From: Anaerostipes rhamnosivorans
GTDB lineage: Bacteria > Bacillota > Clostridia > Lachnospirales > Lachnospiraceae
NCBI RefSeq assembly: GCF_005280655.1
Contig: NZ_CP040058.1
Location: 963,001 to 1,027,000 of the forward strand
Reading direction: 5' to 3'
Length of the DNA: 64,000 bases
Under the pieces are notes generated by a model. That model was not told the origin of the DNA and made no database searches. It saw only the letters and a program-made list of their open reading frames with translations. Of the stretch, positions 42,202 to 52,553 are shown piece by piece. The translations under genes were made by a program, and so were the position numbers. How positions within the stretch are numbered: the first letter of the stretch is position 1; each line of letters begins with the position of its first letter.

Positions 42202-44829
42202 ATGTCAACAAAATGGGTTTATCAATTTAACGAGGGAAATGCAGAGATGAGAAACCTCTTGGGCGGCAAAGGAGCCAACCTGGCAGAGATGACAGGACTT
42301 GGACTTCCGATTCCTCAGGGGTTTACGGTGACCACAGAAGCATGTACCAATTACTATGACTGCGGTGAAAACATCAGTGATGAGGTACAGGGACAAATTT
42401 TCGATGCTATGAAGGCATTGGAAAATATCCAAGGAAAGGAATTCGGAGACTTAGAAGACCCATTGTTGGTTTCCGTACGTTCCGGAGCCAGAGTATCTAT
42501 GCCTGGTATGATGGATACAATCTTAAACTTAGGTTTAAATGACGTAGCTGTAGAAGGATTTGCAAAGAAGACCGGCAACCCACGGTTTGCTTATGATTCC
42601 TACCGCAGATTTATCCAGATGTTCGCAGATGTTGTAAAAGAAGTGGACAAAGCTAAATTTGAAGCTGTCCTTGACGAGATGAAGGAGGCCAAGGGAGCGA
42701 AATTTGATACAGATCTGACAGCAGATGATTTAAAAGAAGTCATTGTGCGTTATAAAGAGATATATAAAAACGAGTTAGGGGAAGATTTCCCTCAGGAGCC
42801 GAAAGAGCAGTTGTTAGAAGCGATTAAGGCTGTATTCCGTTCTTGGGATAATCCTCGTGCTATCTATTATAGAAGAATGAACGATATCCCTGGTGACTGG
42901 GGTACTGCGGTCAATGTACAGACCATGGTATTCGGAAACATGGGAGATACATCAGGAACCGGTGTTGCATTTACAAGAAACCCATCCACCGGTGAGAAAC
43001 AGATTTACGGTGAATACCTGATCAATGCACAGGGTGAGGACGTGGTAGCAGGTGTGCGTACTCCGCAGCCGATCACCAGACTGAAAGAGGACCTGCCTGA
43101 GTGTTATGAACAGTTTATGCAGATTGCCAAGACTCTTGAGGACCATTACCGCGACATGCAGGATATGGAGTTTACCATTCAGGAAGGAAAACTGTATTTC
43201 TTACAGACGAGAAATGGTAAGAGAACTGCACCGGCAGCCCTCCGCATCGCCTGTGAGCTTGTAGACGAGGGAATGATCACAAAAGAAGAAGCGGTTTCAA
43301 GGATTGAAGCCAAAGCATTAGATCAGTTATTACATCCGCGCTTTGATCCGGAAGCGATCAAAGCTGCCGTTCCGATTGGGGAAGCACTTCCAGCATCTCC
43401 TGGAGCTGCTACCGGCAAGGTTTACTTTACTGCTGAGACTGCAAAGCTTCACCACGAGGCAGGAGAAAAAGTTATCCTTGTCCGCTTGGAGACTTCACCG
43501 GAAGATATCGAAGGTATGCATGCGGCTGAAGGTATCCTGACAGCACGGGGAGGTATGACATCCCATGCGGCAGTTGTTGCCCGTGGTATGGGTACTGCAT
43601 GTGTTGCCGGATGCGGGGATATCCAGTTAGACGAAGAAAAAGGATTGTTCGTTCTGGGCGGAAAGACTGTCCGGGAGGGAGATTATATTTCGATTGATGG
43701 ATCTACCGGTAAGGTTTACTATGGTGAGATCCGCACGATCCCAGCTACCATCAGCGGTAACTTTGACCGTATCATGACATGGGCAGATGAGATCAGGACA
43801 TTGAAAGTCCGTACCAATGCAGATACACCGGCAGACGCACTGAACGCTGTGAAGTTCGGAGCAGAAGGAATCGGACTCTGCCGTACAGAGCATATGTTCT
43901 TTGACGCAGAGAGAATTCCGAAGATTCGCCGTATGATCTTAGCAAGAACCAAGGAAGCAAGAGAGATCGCTCTGAATCAGTTGATCCCTTATCAGAAGAA
44001 GGACTTCAAAGAGCTCTATGAGGTTATGGAAGGAAAACCGGTCACCATCCGTTTCTTAGATCCGCCTCTGCATGAGTTCCTTCCGACTACTCTGGAAGAG
44101 ATCTCAGCTCTGGCAAAGGATATGAACGTGACCGTGGAAGAGATCAACATGACCCGTGCATCTCTGCATGAGTTCAACCCGATGATGGGACACCGCGGAT
44201 GCCGTTTGGCAGTCACATATCCGGAGATCGCCAAGATGCAGACAAGAGCTGTCATGGAAGCTGCCATCGAAGTGAAACAAGAAAAAGGATTTGATATTGT
44301 TCCTGAGATCATGATCCCTCTTGTAGGAGAAAAGAAAGAGTTAGCGTTTGTCAAGAATGTTGTTGTTGAGACAGCAGAGAAGGTGAAAGCATATTATGAG
44401 TCTGACATTGATTACCACATCGGTACGATGATCGAGATCCCTAGAGCCGCTCTTCTGGCCAATGAAATTGCCGAGGAAGCAGAATTCTTCTCCTTCGGAA
44501 CTAATGACTTGACACAGATGACCTTTGGATTCTCCCGTGATGATGCCGGTAAGTTCCTGGAGTCATACTATGACAACAAGATCTATGAATCAGATCCATT
44601 TGCCAAATTGGATCAGGATGGTGTCGGCCAGTTGATCGCTATGGCAGCAGAAAAGGGAAGATCAACCCGTCCGGATATCAAACTTGGTATCTGTGGAGAG
44701 CATGGAGGAGATCCTGCATCCGTTGAATTCTGTCACAAGGTTGGATTAAATTATGTATCCTGCAGCCCATACCGTGTGCCGATCGCAAGGCTTGCAGCAG
44801 CACAGGCAGCGCTGAATGATAAAAAATAA
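42202..44829 (+). CDS. ppdK: Pyruvate, phosphate dikinase
   Basis: An 875-residue enzyme that interconverts pyruvate, ATP and Pi with PEP, AMP and PPi. The N-terminal ATP-grasp domain (GGKGANLAEM, SVRSGARVSMPGMMDT), the central swivelling domain with the phospho-His in GGMTSHAAVVARGMG, and the C-terminal PEP/pyruvate barrel (GTNDLTQMTFGFSRDD, ICGEHGGDP) are complete. In Clostridia it serves glycolysis and gluconeogenesis in place of or beside pyruvate kinase. AGGAGG precedes ATG 42202. Shares a bidirectional terminator with the MFS gene. Confidence 0.96.
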   Translation: MSTKWVYQFNEGNAEMRNLLGGKGANLAEMTGLGLPIPQGFTVTTEACTNYYDCGENISDEVQGQIFDAMKALENIQGKEFGDLEDPLLVSVRSGARVSMPGMMDTILNLGLNDVAVEGFAKKTGNPRFAYDSYRRFIQMFADVVKEVDKAKFEAVLDEMKEAKGAKFDTDLTADDLKEVIVRYKEIYKNELGEDFPQEPKEQLLEAIKAVFRSWDNPRAIYYRRMNDIPGDWGTAVNVQTMVFGNMGDTSGTGVAFTRNPSTGEKQIYGEYLINAQGEDVVAGVRTPQPITRLKEDLPECYEQFMQIAKTLEDHYRDMQDMEFTIQEGKLYFLQTRNGKRTAPAALRIACELVDEGMITKEEAVSRIEAKALDQLLHPRFDPEAIKAAVPIGEALPASPGAATGKVYFTAETAKLHHEAGEKVILVRLETSPEDIEGMHAAEGILTARGGMTSHAAVVARGMGTACVAGCGDIQLDEEKGLFVLGGKTVREGDYISIDGSTGKVYYGEIRTIPATISGNFDRIMTWADEIRTLKVRTNADTPADALNAVKFGAEGIGLCRTEHMFFDAERIPKIRRMILARTKEAREIALNQLIPYQKKDFKELYEVMEGKPVTIRFLDPPLHEFLPTTLEEISALAKDMNVTVEEINMTRASLHEFNPMMGHRGCRLAVTYPEIAKMQTRAVMEAAIEVKQEKGFDIVPEIMIPLVGEKKELAFVKNVVVETAEKVKAYYESDIDYHIGTMIEIPRAALLANEIAEEAEFFSFGTNDLTQMTFGFSRDDAGKFLESYYDNKIYESDPFAKLDQDGVGQLIAMAAEKGRSTRPDIKLGICGEHGGDPASVEFCHKVGLNYVSCSPYRVPIARLAAAQAALNDKK

Positions 44830-44849
44830 GATGTATAATGTATAGTAGA

Positions 44850-44884
44850 AAAGATCCTGAGCATATTGCTCAGGATCTTTTTTG
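44850..44884. terminator. Bidirectional terminator between ppdK and the MFS gene
   Basis: AAAGATCCTGAGCA (about 44850-44863) and TGCTCAGGATCTTT (44867-44880) form a perfect 14-bp stem with A-rich left and T-rich right flanks. Its right arm covers the MFS stop codon at 44870. Confidence 0.92.
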
Positions 44885-46162
44885 CCTGCCATCATATCTG
44901 TTTTTTCTCCATTGTGGACATCCTTCTTTCGTACATCGTTTTTTCCAGCCGACAGTGATGCACAGTGAAGCCAGGAGCAGAAGGCAGATCATGCCAAATA
45001 GAACGGCACGGTAGCTGTCCGTCAGATCGTAGATAAACCCATAACCGGGAACTAACACAATGGAGGCAATGGGTGCGCCCATTGATATCTTGGCAAATAT
45101 CTTTTCATAGTCTGACTGACCGTAAAATTTCAGTGTAAGGATCGGGGCTAAAACCATGATACCAGAGCTTACCAGCCCGTGAAGGAAAGTGGAAACAGCA
45201 AATACGACAAAGCTCCTCTGGCTTAAGAGAAATCCGGACACTGCAGTGATGCCGATGCCGATCATTCCGTAGCAGGTTTTGAGACTGCCGATCTTATCGC
45301 TGATGATCCCGATGGCAACGGAGCCGATGGCACTGCCGATGGAGGCATATGCCAGAGCCGATCCGGTTTTCCTAACACTGTAACCCAACAGGGAACCATA
45401 GGTAGGAATATGCTGGGTAAAGACACCGATCCCGGTGATAGCGATCATAAAAAGCAGCAGCAAATAAAAAGAGGCAGAATGCAGCGCAGTTTTTTCTGGA
45501 ATCTCCAGCTGGTCCTTTTGGGTGAAGTTGGAGTTTTTTCCTGCTGTTTCAGTATCCGCGCCAAACGGAAGAAGATGTTTTTCTTCCGGCCGGTTTTTAA
45601 GAAGAATAAAAGCGGTGAAAAGTACCACGGCAAAGGTAATTCCACCTATGAAAAAATAACCTGTTCTCCAGCCAAACTGTGTGATGATATTTGAAGTCAC
45701 CGGCTGAAGTACTGCACCGAACAGGCCTACAAAGGCCATCTGGATGCCGAGCATAGTGCCTGCATTTTTTGAAAACCATCGGTTGATCAGGATAGGTCCC
45801 AGCAGATTTACTAAAATGGTGGCGCCCATGGCATGGGGAATGGCCAGCAGGTACCATCCGTAAACTTTGTTCAAGAACCCAAAACCGGCGAATGAGAGAG
45901 CCTGCAGGACAGCTCCTGCCACAGCCATGATTCGGATATCATATTTGTTGATCAGACGGCCTGCGTAGGGGAGCCAAAACACCATGACAATGGAGGTGAT
46001 ACTTAAATAGATGGAAAGACTTCCAATTCCAACACCAATCTCCTGGGAAACCGGAGACAAGAAGAGGCCGGAAGTCATATTGATACCTCCGCCTGCAAAT
46101 CCCCTTATAAGGATGACAGCCGCTAGGATAAACCATGCATAATGTAATTTTACTTTTTTCAT
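44870..46162 (-). CDS. MFS transporter, oxalate/formate antiporter-like
   Basis: A 430-residue transporter with about 12 hydrophobic segments. IRGFAGGGINMTSGLFLSPVSQE near the N-terminus and YASIGSAIGSVAIGIISDKIGS after the central loop are typical of the OFA/monocarboxylate-like MFS group. The substrate is probably a small organic anion; unproven. ATG 46162 is preceded by GGAGG on the minus strand. It is divergent from eno, and the intervening 500 bases hold the hairpin element described at 46215-46480. Confidence 0.85.
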   Translation of the reverse strand: MKKVKLHYAWFILAAVILIRGFAGGGINMTSGLFLSPVSQEIGVGIGSLSIYLSITSIVMVFWLPYAGRLINKYDIRIMAVAGAVLQALSFAGFGFLNKVYGWYLLAIPHAMGATILVNLLGPILINRWFSKNAGTMLGIQMAFVGLFGAVLQPVTSNIITQFGWRTGYFFIGGITFAVVLFTAFILLKNRPEEKHLLPFGADTETAGKNSNFTQKDQLEIPEKTALHSASFYLLLLFMIAITGIGVFTQHIPTYGSLLGYSVRKTGSALAYASIGSAIGSVAIGIISDKIGSLKTCYGMIGIGITAVSGFLLSQRSFVVFAVSTFLHGLVSSGIMVLAPILTLKFYGQSDYEKIFAKISMGAPIASIVLVPGYGFIYDLTDSYRAVLFGMICLLLLASLCITVGWKKRCTKEGCPQWRKNRYDGRQKRS

Positions 46163-46214
46163 GTTTCCTCCGTCTTTTTAATGATTAGTATCCTCGGTAG
46201 GAATGTGTTTTATT

Positions 46215-46298
46215 CATGACATTTTCTACATGATTTCCGTTCGGCTCTTAGAATGCCTCACTCCAATCATGTAGAAAATGGACGTAATGTCTGCTGGA
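46215..46298. repeat. Long-hairpin element, copy A
   Basis: An 84-base unit. Perfect 16-base arms CATTTTCTACATGATT and AATCATGTAGAAAATG enclose a loop with GTTCGGCTCTTAGAATGC. About 73 of 84 bases match copy B at 46397. Not coding. Function unknown. Confidence 0.8.
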
Positions 46299-46333
46299 GA
46301 AGGGCTTCTGTCAAAAAGGAGCCACTTTTCGAA

Positions 46334-46396
46334 AGTTATTCACCACTATTGAAGGAGCGCATTTCAAAAGCGCGACGGAAATAGTGGTGAATAACT
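46334..46396. repeat. Central hairpin between the two copies
   Basis: Perfect 17-base arms AGTTATTCACCACTATT (46334-46350) and AATAGTGGTGAATAACT (46380-46396). A small inner hairpin (GCGC, 9-base loop, GCGC) sits in the loop. Its right arm abuts copy B. Confidence 0.85.
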
Positions 46397-46480
46397 CATG
46401 ACATGTTCCATATGATTCCCGTTCGGCTCTTAGAATGCTTTACTCCAATCATATAGAACATGGATGTAATATCTGCTGAA
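46397..46480. repeat. Long-hairpin element, copy B
   Basis: An 84-base unit like copy A. Arms are CATGTTCCATATGATT and AATCATATAGAACATG, with one mismatch. Two of the three left-arm differences from copy A are matched by complementary changes in the right arm, while the loop core GTTCGGCTCTTAGAATGC is unchanged. Confidence 0.8.
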
Positions 46481-46552
46481 TAAAGATGGCGACTAAATAG
46501 AAGGTGTTTTCTACGATAGTTGTTTATTGAGAATAATTCCTTTTTAGAAATC

Positions 46553-46581
46553 TTGAGAATGCACGCTTCGTCTGATACACT
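46553..46581 (+). promoter_or_regulatory. Promoter of eno
   Basis: TTGAGA (46553-46558), 17 bases, TACACT (46576-46581). Confidence 0.7.
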
Positions 46582-46588
46582 ATAGATA

Positions 46589-46604
46589 GTTAGCGATTGC
46601 TAAC
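46589..46604. promoter_or_regulatory. Operator GTTAG-N6-CTAAC before eno
   Basis: GTTAGCGATTGCTAAC is a perfect 6-4-6 inverted repeat starting 8 bases after the last base of the -10 element, over the expected start site. The same box with the same spacing lies at ahpC (48175). A short GCCCTG/CAGGGC hairpin follows at 46636-46654. Confidence 0.75.
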
Positions 46605-46613
46605 CTACAGTGA

Positions 46614-47966
<1,353 letters not shown>

Positions 47967-48004
47967 ACTTCAAATGGTAAAATTCTGAGTTTATCAAATC
48001 ATAA

Positions 48005-48050
48005 AAAACAGAGAGAGATACATATTTTGCTGTATCTCTCTCTGTTTTTT
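48005..48050 (+). terminator. Terminator of eno
   Basis: AAAACAGAGAGAGATACA (48005-48022) and TGTATCTCTCTCTGTTTT (48031-48048), a perfect 18-bp stem ending in a T run. Confidence 0.93.
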
Positions 48051-48108
48051 TCATAAAATTTATCGTTTCGGAGATTCTATGGAGTGAGAACAGTATTTTG
48101 AGTATAAA

Positions 48109-48123
48109 CGATAATAATTCTTA
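48109..48123. promoter_or_regulatory. Possible PerR/Fur-like box upstream of ahpC
   Basis: CGATAATAATTCTTA matches the 7-1-7 Fur/PerR consensus at about 11 of 14 informative positions and lies 15 bases before the -35 element. The surrounding sequence is AT rich, so chance is possible. Confidence 0.35.
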
Positions 48124-48138
48124 TTGTTATTATTGATA

Positions 48139-48167
48139 TTGACCTGAAAACTGGAATCGTATATACT
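48139..48167 (+). promoter_or_regulatory. Promoter of ahpC
   Basis: TTGACC (48139-48144), 17 bases, TATACT (48162-48167). Confidence 0.8.
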
Positions 48168-48174
48168 GCAGATA

Positions 48175-48190
48175 GTTAGTCAATACTAAC
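48175..48190. promoter_or_regulatory. Operator GTTAG-N6-CTAAC before ahpC
   Basis: GTTAGTCAATACTAAC is a perfect 6-4-6 inverted repeat placed 8 bases after the -10, exactly as at eno. Confidence 0.75.
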
Positions 48191-48225
48191 CAATAAGGGA
48201 ATTGAAAATAAAGGAGGACAACAGC

Positions 48226-48789
48226 ATGTCATTAATAGGGAAAGAAGTTACAGATTTTAAAGTACAGTCTTACCAGGGAAATGAATTCAAAGAGGTCACA
48301 AAAGAAGATATCATGGGACAATGGTCCGTATTCTTTTTTTATCCGGCAGATTTTACCTTTGTCTGCCCTACGGAATTAGAAGATTTAGCAAATAAATATG
48401 AAGATTTTAAAAAAGCAGGCTGTGAGATTTATTCAGTGTCATGTGACACACATTTTGTGCACAAAGCATGGCATGATGCATCAAAGACAATAAAGAAGAT
48501 CCAGTATCCGATGCTGGCAGATCCAACTGGTGTATTAGCCAGGGACTTTGATGTTATGATTGAGGAAAATGGACTTGCGGAGAGAGGAAGCTTCATCGTC
48601 AACCCGGAAGGAAAAATTGTTGCCTATGAAGTAATCGCCGGCAATGTAGGAAGAAATGCGGAAGAATTATTCAGAAGAGTACAGGCATCCCAGTTTGTAG
48701 CAGAACACGGTGACGAAGTTTGCCCTGCAAAATGGCAGCCTGGGGCGGAGACATTAAAGCCAAGCCTTGATCTTGTTGGATTGATCTAA
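48226..48789 (+). CDS. ahpC: Peroxiredoxin AhpC
   Basis: A 187-residue typical 2-Cys peroxiredoxin that reduces hydrogen peroxide and alkyl hydroperoxides. The peroxidatic Cys is in ADFTFVCPTELEDLA and the resolving Cys in DEVCPAKWQPG. Standard AhpC length. ATG 48226 follows AAAGGAGGA. It is in one operon with the reductase fusion 25 bases downstream, and has both the GTTAG-N6-CTAAC operator and a possible PerR/Fur box. Confidence 0.95.
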   Translation: MSLIGKEVTDFKVQSYQGNEFKEVTKEDIMGQWSVFFFYPADFTFVCPTELEDLANKYEDFKKAGCEIYSVSCDTHFVHKAWHDASKTIKKIQYPMLADPTGVLARDFDVMIEENGLAERGSFIVNPEGKIVAYEVIAGNVGRNAEELFRRVQASQFVAEHGDEVCPAKWQPGAETLKPSLDLVGLI

Positions 48790-48814
48790 TTAAATATAAA
48801 TGGAAGGTGATACG

Positions 48815-50458
48815 TTGAAAGAACTTGATATGAACAAACTCTATGACGGCATCATTATAGGCGGAGGCCCAGCGGGGCTGTCCGCCGCCATTTATCTCGC
48901 CAGGGCTAAATACCGTGTGCTGGTCATAGAAAAAGAAAAGATGGGCGGACAGATCACGATTACTTCGGAGGTGGTTAACTATCCGGGGGTGCCTGAGACC
49001 GACGGCACCAGACTTACAGAGAACATGAGAAAACAAGCGGAATTTTTCGGAGCGGAATTTATGATGGCAGAAGTCAGCGAAATCCATCCGGACGGGGACA
49101 TCAAAGAAGTGGTCACAGAAAAAGGCACCTTCGAGACCCTGGGGATCGTGCTGGCCACTGGTGCAAGTCCTAGAAAGATCGGTTTTGAGGGAGAGACAAA
49201 ATTTCAGGGACGGGGAGTGGCTTACTGTGCCACCTGCGACGGTGAATTTTTTACGGGCCTTGACGTGTTTGTTCTGGGTGGAGGCTTCGCAGCTGCGGAG
49301 GAATCCATGTTCCTTACGAAGTATGCCAGAAAAGTTACAGTCATCGTCAGGGAGGAGGATTTTACCTGTGCTGCCTCCATTGCGGACCAGGTACGAAACC
49401 ATCCCGGGATTGAAGTGCATTACCAGACAGAAATTGTGGAGGCCGGAGGGGAGAGCACACTCCAATATGCAGTCTTTAAAAACAATGAAACCGGCGAGAC
49501 CTGGAAGTATGAACCTCCGGAAGGAAAAAGTTTTGGTATTTTCGTGTTTGCGGGATACGCACCGGCCACAGCACTTTTTAAAGATTTCCTTGAGCTGAGC
49601 GAAGACGGATACCTGGTGACGGACATCAACCAGAAGACAAGCGCAGACGGTTTTTACGGTGCTGGTGACATCTGTGTAAAAAATCTGAGACAGGTTGTCA
49701 CAGCAGTATCTGACGGGGCAGTGGCCGCAACCTCACTGGAAAAATATCTTTCCGGCATGTATGAAGCGCTGAGGCTTCCGGAGCGAGAGATCCCGGCACC
49801 AAAAAGGGAGAAACCTGTGGATGTGCCTGCAGATGAGACCAAGGATCAGAGCGGTTTCCTGACAGAAGAGATGAAGCGGCAGCTGAAACCGGTCTTTGAA
49901 AAGATGGAAAAGAATGTGATCCTGAAGTTCTATACGGATGACAGTGCGATCTCCAGGGAAGTGCAAGGTTTTGCCTCAGAGATGGAGGGACTGTCCCCTC
50001 ATATCCGCTGTGAGTTGGAACAGGACGATCCGGAAGGTATGGAATACCCGGCGATCCAGATCTGTGACGGTGACGGGAATTATCTTGGCACCTCATTCCA
50101 CGGAGTTCCCGGAGGGCATGAATTTAATTCCTTTATCATAGCGATCTATAATGCCGCCGGTCCTGGACAGGCAATTGACCGGGACCTGCTTGGCAGGATC
50201 AAAAAGATCGACAGGAACATTAAGATCCAGACAGTAGTATCCTTATCCTGTACCATGTGTCCGGAACTGGTCATGGCTGTGCAGAGAATTGCTCTGGAGA
50301 ATCCCCGGATAGAGGCTGATATCTATGATATGGCCCATTATCCTGAGCTGAAAGACAAATACCAGATCATGAGTGTGCCGTGTATGATCGTAGATGAAAA
50401 GGACGTGTATTTCGGAAAGAAAAGTGTGGAAGAGATTCTCGGTCTTTTAGAGAAATAA
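48815..50458 (+). CDS. Thioredoxin reductase fused to a C-terminal double-thioredoxin-fold domain (AhpF-like, rearranged)
   Basis: A 547-residue flavoprotein. Residues 1-310 are thioredoxin reductase: FAD motif IIGGGPAGLSAAIYLAR, active disulfide CATC in AYCATCDGEFF, NADPH region VLGGGFAAAEES and GAGDI. After a Pro/Lys linker, residues 335-547 form two thioredoxin-like folds; the second has SCTMCPELV. In classical AhpF this CxxC module is N-terminal, so the order is reversed here. The likely role is passing NADPH electrons to AhpC next door. TTG 48815 with AAGG 7 bases upstream is preferred over ATG 48800. Confidence 0.88.
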   Translation: MKELDMNKLYDGIIIGGGPAGLSAAIYLARAKYRVLVIEKEKMGGQITITSEVVNYPGVPETDGTRLTENMRKQAEFFGAEFMMAEVSEIHPDGDIKEVVTEKGTFETLGIVLATGASPRKIGFEGETKFQGRGVAYCATCDGEFFTGLDVFVLGGGFAAAEESMFLTKYARKVTVIVREEDFTCAASIADQVRNHPGIEVHYQTEIVEAGGESTLQYAVFKNNETGETWKYEPPEGKSFGIFVFAGYAPATALFKDFLELSEDGYLVTDINQKTSADGFYGAGDICVKNLRQVVTAVSDGAVAATSLEKYLSGMYEALRLPEREIPAPKREKPVDVPADETKDQSGFLTEEMKRQLKPVFEKMEKNVILKFYTDDSAISREVQGFASEMEGLSPHIRCELEQDDPEGMEYPAIQICDGDGNYLGTSFHGVPGGHEFNSFIIAIYNAAGPGQAIDRDLLGRIKKIDRNIKIQTVVSLSCTMCPELVMAVQRIALENPRIEADIYDMAHYPELKDKYQIMSVPCMIVDEKDVYFGKKSVEEILGLLEK

Positions 50459-50464
50459 AATGAG

Positions 50465-50505
50465 AAAGAGATTTTTATCTAAAAATGATAAGAGTCTCTT
50501 TTTTT
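50465..50505 (+). terminator. Terminator of the ahpC operon
   Basis: AAAGAGA (50465-50471) pairs with TCTCTTT (50495-50501), with an inner TTATC/GATAA stem, followed by a T run. Confidence 0.8.
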
Positions 50506-50587
50506 CATTAGGATTCCCATGAAGCCTGTTTCGTGGTAGAAGGTAGGAAAAACACTTCAACATATATCGGAAGAAAGTTAAATATGA

Positions 50588-50616
50588 TTGATATCTATCC
50601 GAATATGACTTATAAT
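50588..50616 (+). promoter_or_regulatory. Promoter of the AAA-ATPase gene
   Basis: TTGATA (50588-50593), 17 bases, TATAAT (50611-50616). Confidence 0.75.
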
Positions 50617-50660
50617 TAACGGAAAGAATAATCTTTATTTATGATTGGAGTTGAAGATTG

Positions 50661-52523
50661 ATGAAAACTTGCAAAGAAATGGCAGAAGTGTGGAACGTTA
50701 CAGAACGTACAGTAACAACATTCTGTAAATCGGGAAAGATACCTGGCGCCATAAAGGATGGAAGAATATGGAAGATTCCTGATGATGCCAAAAAGCCTGT
50801 TGATGGTCGAGTTTCATCTGGGAAATACATTAAGCAAGCTGTAGCCAAAGAAAAAAAACCACTTCCTATTGGCATTTCAGATTATGTACGTGCGCAGTCT
50901 GAATACTACTATGTTGATAAGACTTTGCTGATTAAAGAATTCTTGGATCAGAAACCGTTGGTGTCACTATTTACCAGACCAAGACGATTTGGAAAGACCT
51001 TGAATATGGATATGCTTAGAGCTTTCTTTGAAATTTCGGACGACGATACGAGTAAATATTTTAAGGATAAAGCTATCTGGAATTGCGGCGAAGCATACAG
51101 GTCACATCAAGGAAAATATCCAGTCGTGTTTTTGACATTTAAAGATGTGAAGTTTGATTCTTGGGATATGACATTTGCAAAAATCAGTGAATTACTGCAA
51201 GAAGAGTTTGGCAGACATATGGAATTATGCGAAAGTGATAAACTGGAAACCTATGAATTGGATTACTTTAAAAAAATTCTAGGGGGTCAGGCAAATGAAG
51301 TAGAACTCTCTTCATCACTGCAAAAACTTTCGAAGATGCTCACTGAGCATTATGGCAAGGCTCCAATTATAATTATTGATGAATATGATACTCCTATCCA
51401 GGAGGGATATTCGAAGAATTTTTATGATGAGATTATTGGCTTTATGAGAAATTTCTTCTCAGGAGCATTTAAGGATAACAAGAATCTTTCTTATGGGTTT
51501 CTTACCGGAATCCTTCGAATTGCCCAGGAAAGTATTTTCAGTGGATTAAATAATTTAACGGTGAATTCTGTAATGGATGAAGAATATGATAATTTCTTTG
51601 GGTTTACTGATTCAGAAGTACATGAGATGCTGGATTACTACAGAGTTTTAGACAAAGAAATGGAATTGAAAGATTGGTATGATGGTTATCTCTTTGGAAA
51701 TGAGGAAATATATAATCCATGGTCAGTTATCAATTATATTTCAAAAGGGTGTATTCCCCAGGCATATTGGGTGAATACCGGAAAAAATGAAATCCTTGAG
51801 GATGTTTTGAAGGTAGCTACAGATGATATTACTGAAAGGCTATATGCTCTTTTGCAGGGAGAGAGAGTCATTGCAAGAATTGATCAGAATGTGGTTTATA
51901 GATCTCTTTCTGAGGATCCTGCAAATATTTATAGTCTGTTATTAGTAGCGGGTTATTTGAAGATACCAAAGAAAGAACTGCAGGCCGATGGTTCCTACCT
52001 ATGTGAGGTGTCTATTCCAAACCGAGAGATTGCGGCAGTCTATAAAAGTGAAATACTGTCTCATCTGTTGCAGATTGGAGCAATCACAAGGACTACTGCA
52101 AACAAGATAGCAGAAAGTCTTTATGTAAATGATCTTAAGAAATTGCAAACAGCAATCGCCGAGTATATGGATAAAACTATCAGCTTTTACGATGCCGGAG
52201 CAGAAGGATTTTATCATGGATTAGTTCTTGGGTTAATTGCTTTGATGGATAATCAATATAAGATAAAATCTAACAGAGAGTCTGGAGATGGAAGATATGA
52301 TATCAGCCTGATACCACGGGAGAAAAAGTATCCAGGAATTATCATGGAACTAAAGTGGAAGAAGGGGTTGGCAGCAGATGAACTTGAAACATTGGCGGAA
52401 GAAGCTTTAATTCAGATTGATAATAAGAGATATGATTTCGAAATGAGGGAAGATGGTATTGAAAATATTCTTAAACTGGGGATTGCTTTTTCTGGAAAAG
52501 AGATAAAGATTAAGACCGAGTAA
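50661..52523 (+). CDS. AAA-ATPase-like protein with C-terminal PD-(D/E)XK nuclease domain and N-terminal HTH
   Basis: A 620-residue protein. Residues 1-50 look like a MerR/excisionase-type HTH (TCKEMAEVWNVTERTVTTFCKSGKIPG). The 'AAA-ATPase-like' domain follows with IGISDYVRAQSEYYYVDKTLLI, P-loop-like FTRPRRFGKTLNMDML and Walker B IIIIDEYDTPIQ. The C-terminal PDDEXK_9 domain has GRYDISLIP and IIMELKWKKG (D, then E-x-K). The family is expanded in Clostridia and Bacteroidetes and is thought to be mobile or selfish; function unproven. The HTH fusion is not universal in it. Terminated at 52554. Confidence 0.85.
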   Translation: MKTCKEMAEVWNVTERTVTTFCKSGKIPGAIKDGRIWKIPDDAKKPVDGRVSSGKYIKQAVAKEKKPLPIGISDYVRAQSEYYYVDKTLLIKEFLDQKPLVSLFTRPRRFGKTLNMDMLRAFFEISDDDTSKYFKDKAIWNCGEAYRSHQGKYPVVFLTFKDVKFDSWDMTFAKISELLQEEFGRHMELCESDKLETYELDYFKKILGGQANEVELSSSLQKLSKMLTEHYGKAPIIIIDEYDTPIQEGYSKNFYDEIIGFMRNFFSGAFKDNKNLSYGFLTGILRIAQESIFSGLNNLTVNSVMDEEYDNFFGFTDSEVHEMLDYYRVLDKEMELKDWYDGYLFGNEEIYNPWSVINYISKGCIPQAYWVNTGKNEILEDVLKVATDDITERLYALLQGERVIARIDQNVVYRSLSEDPANIYSLLLVAGYLKIPKKELQADGSYLCEVSIPNREIAAVYKSEILSHLLQIGAITRTTANKIAESLYVNDLKKLQTAIAEYMDKTISFYDAGAEGFYHGLVLGLIALMDNQYKIKSNRESGDGRYDISLIPREKKYPGIIMELKWKKGLAADELETLAEEALIQIDNKRYDFEMREDGIENILKLGIAFSGKEIKIKTE

Positions 52524-52553
52524 TTTGAAGGAGAACCAGCTTGATGAAGTTTG

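Noticed and set aside
46397..46480. Hairpin copies as T-box or tRNA-like elements because of GTTCGGCTC
   Set aside because: No T-box sequence, no acceptor stem and no CCA; similarity to a T-arm is superficial.
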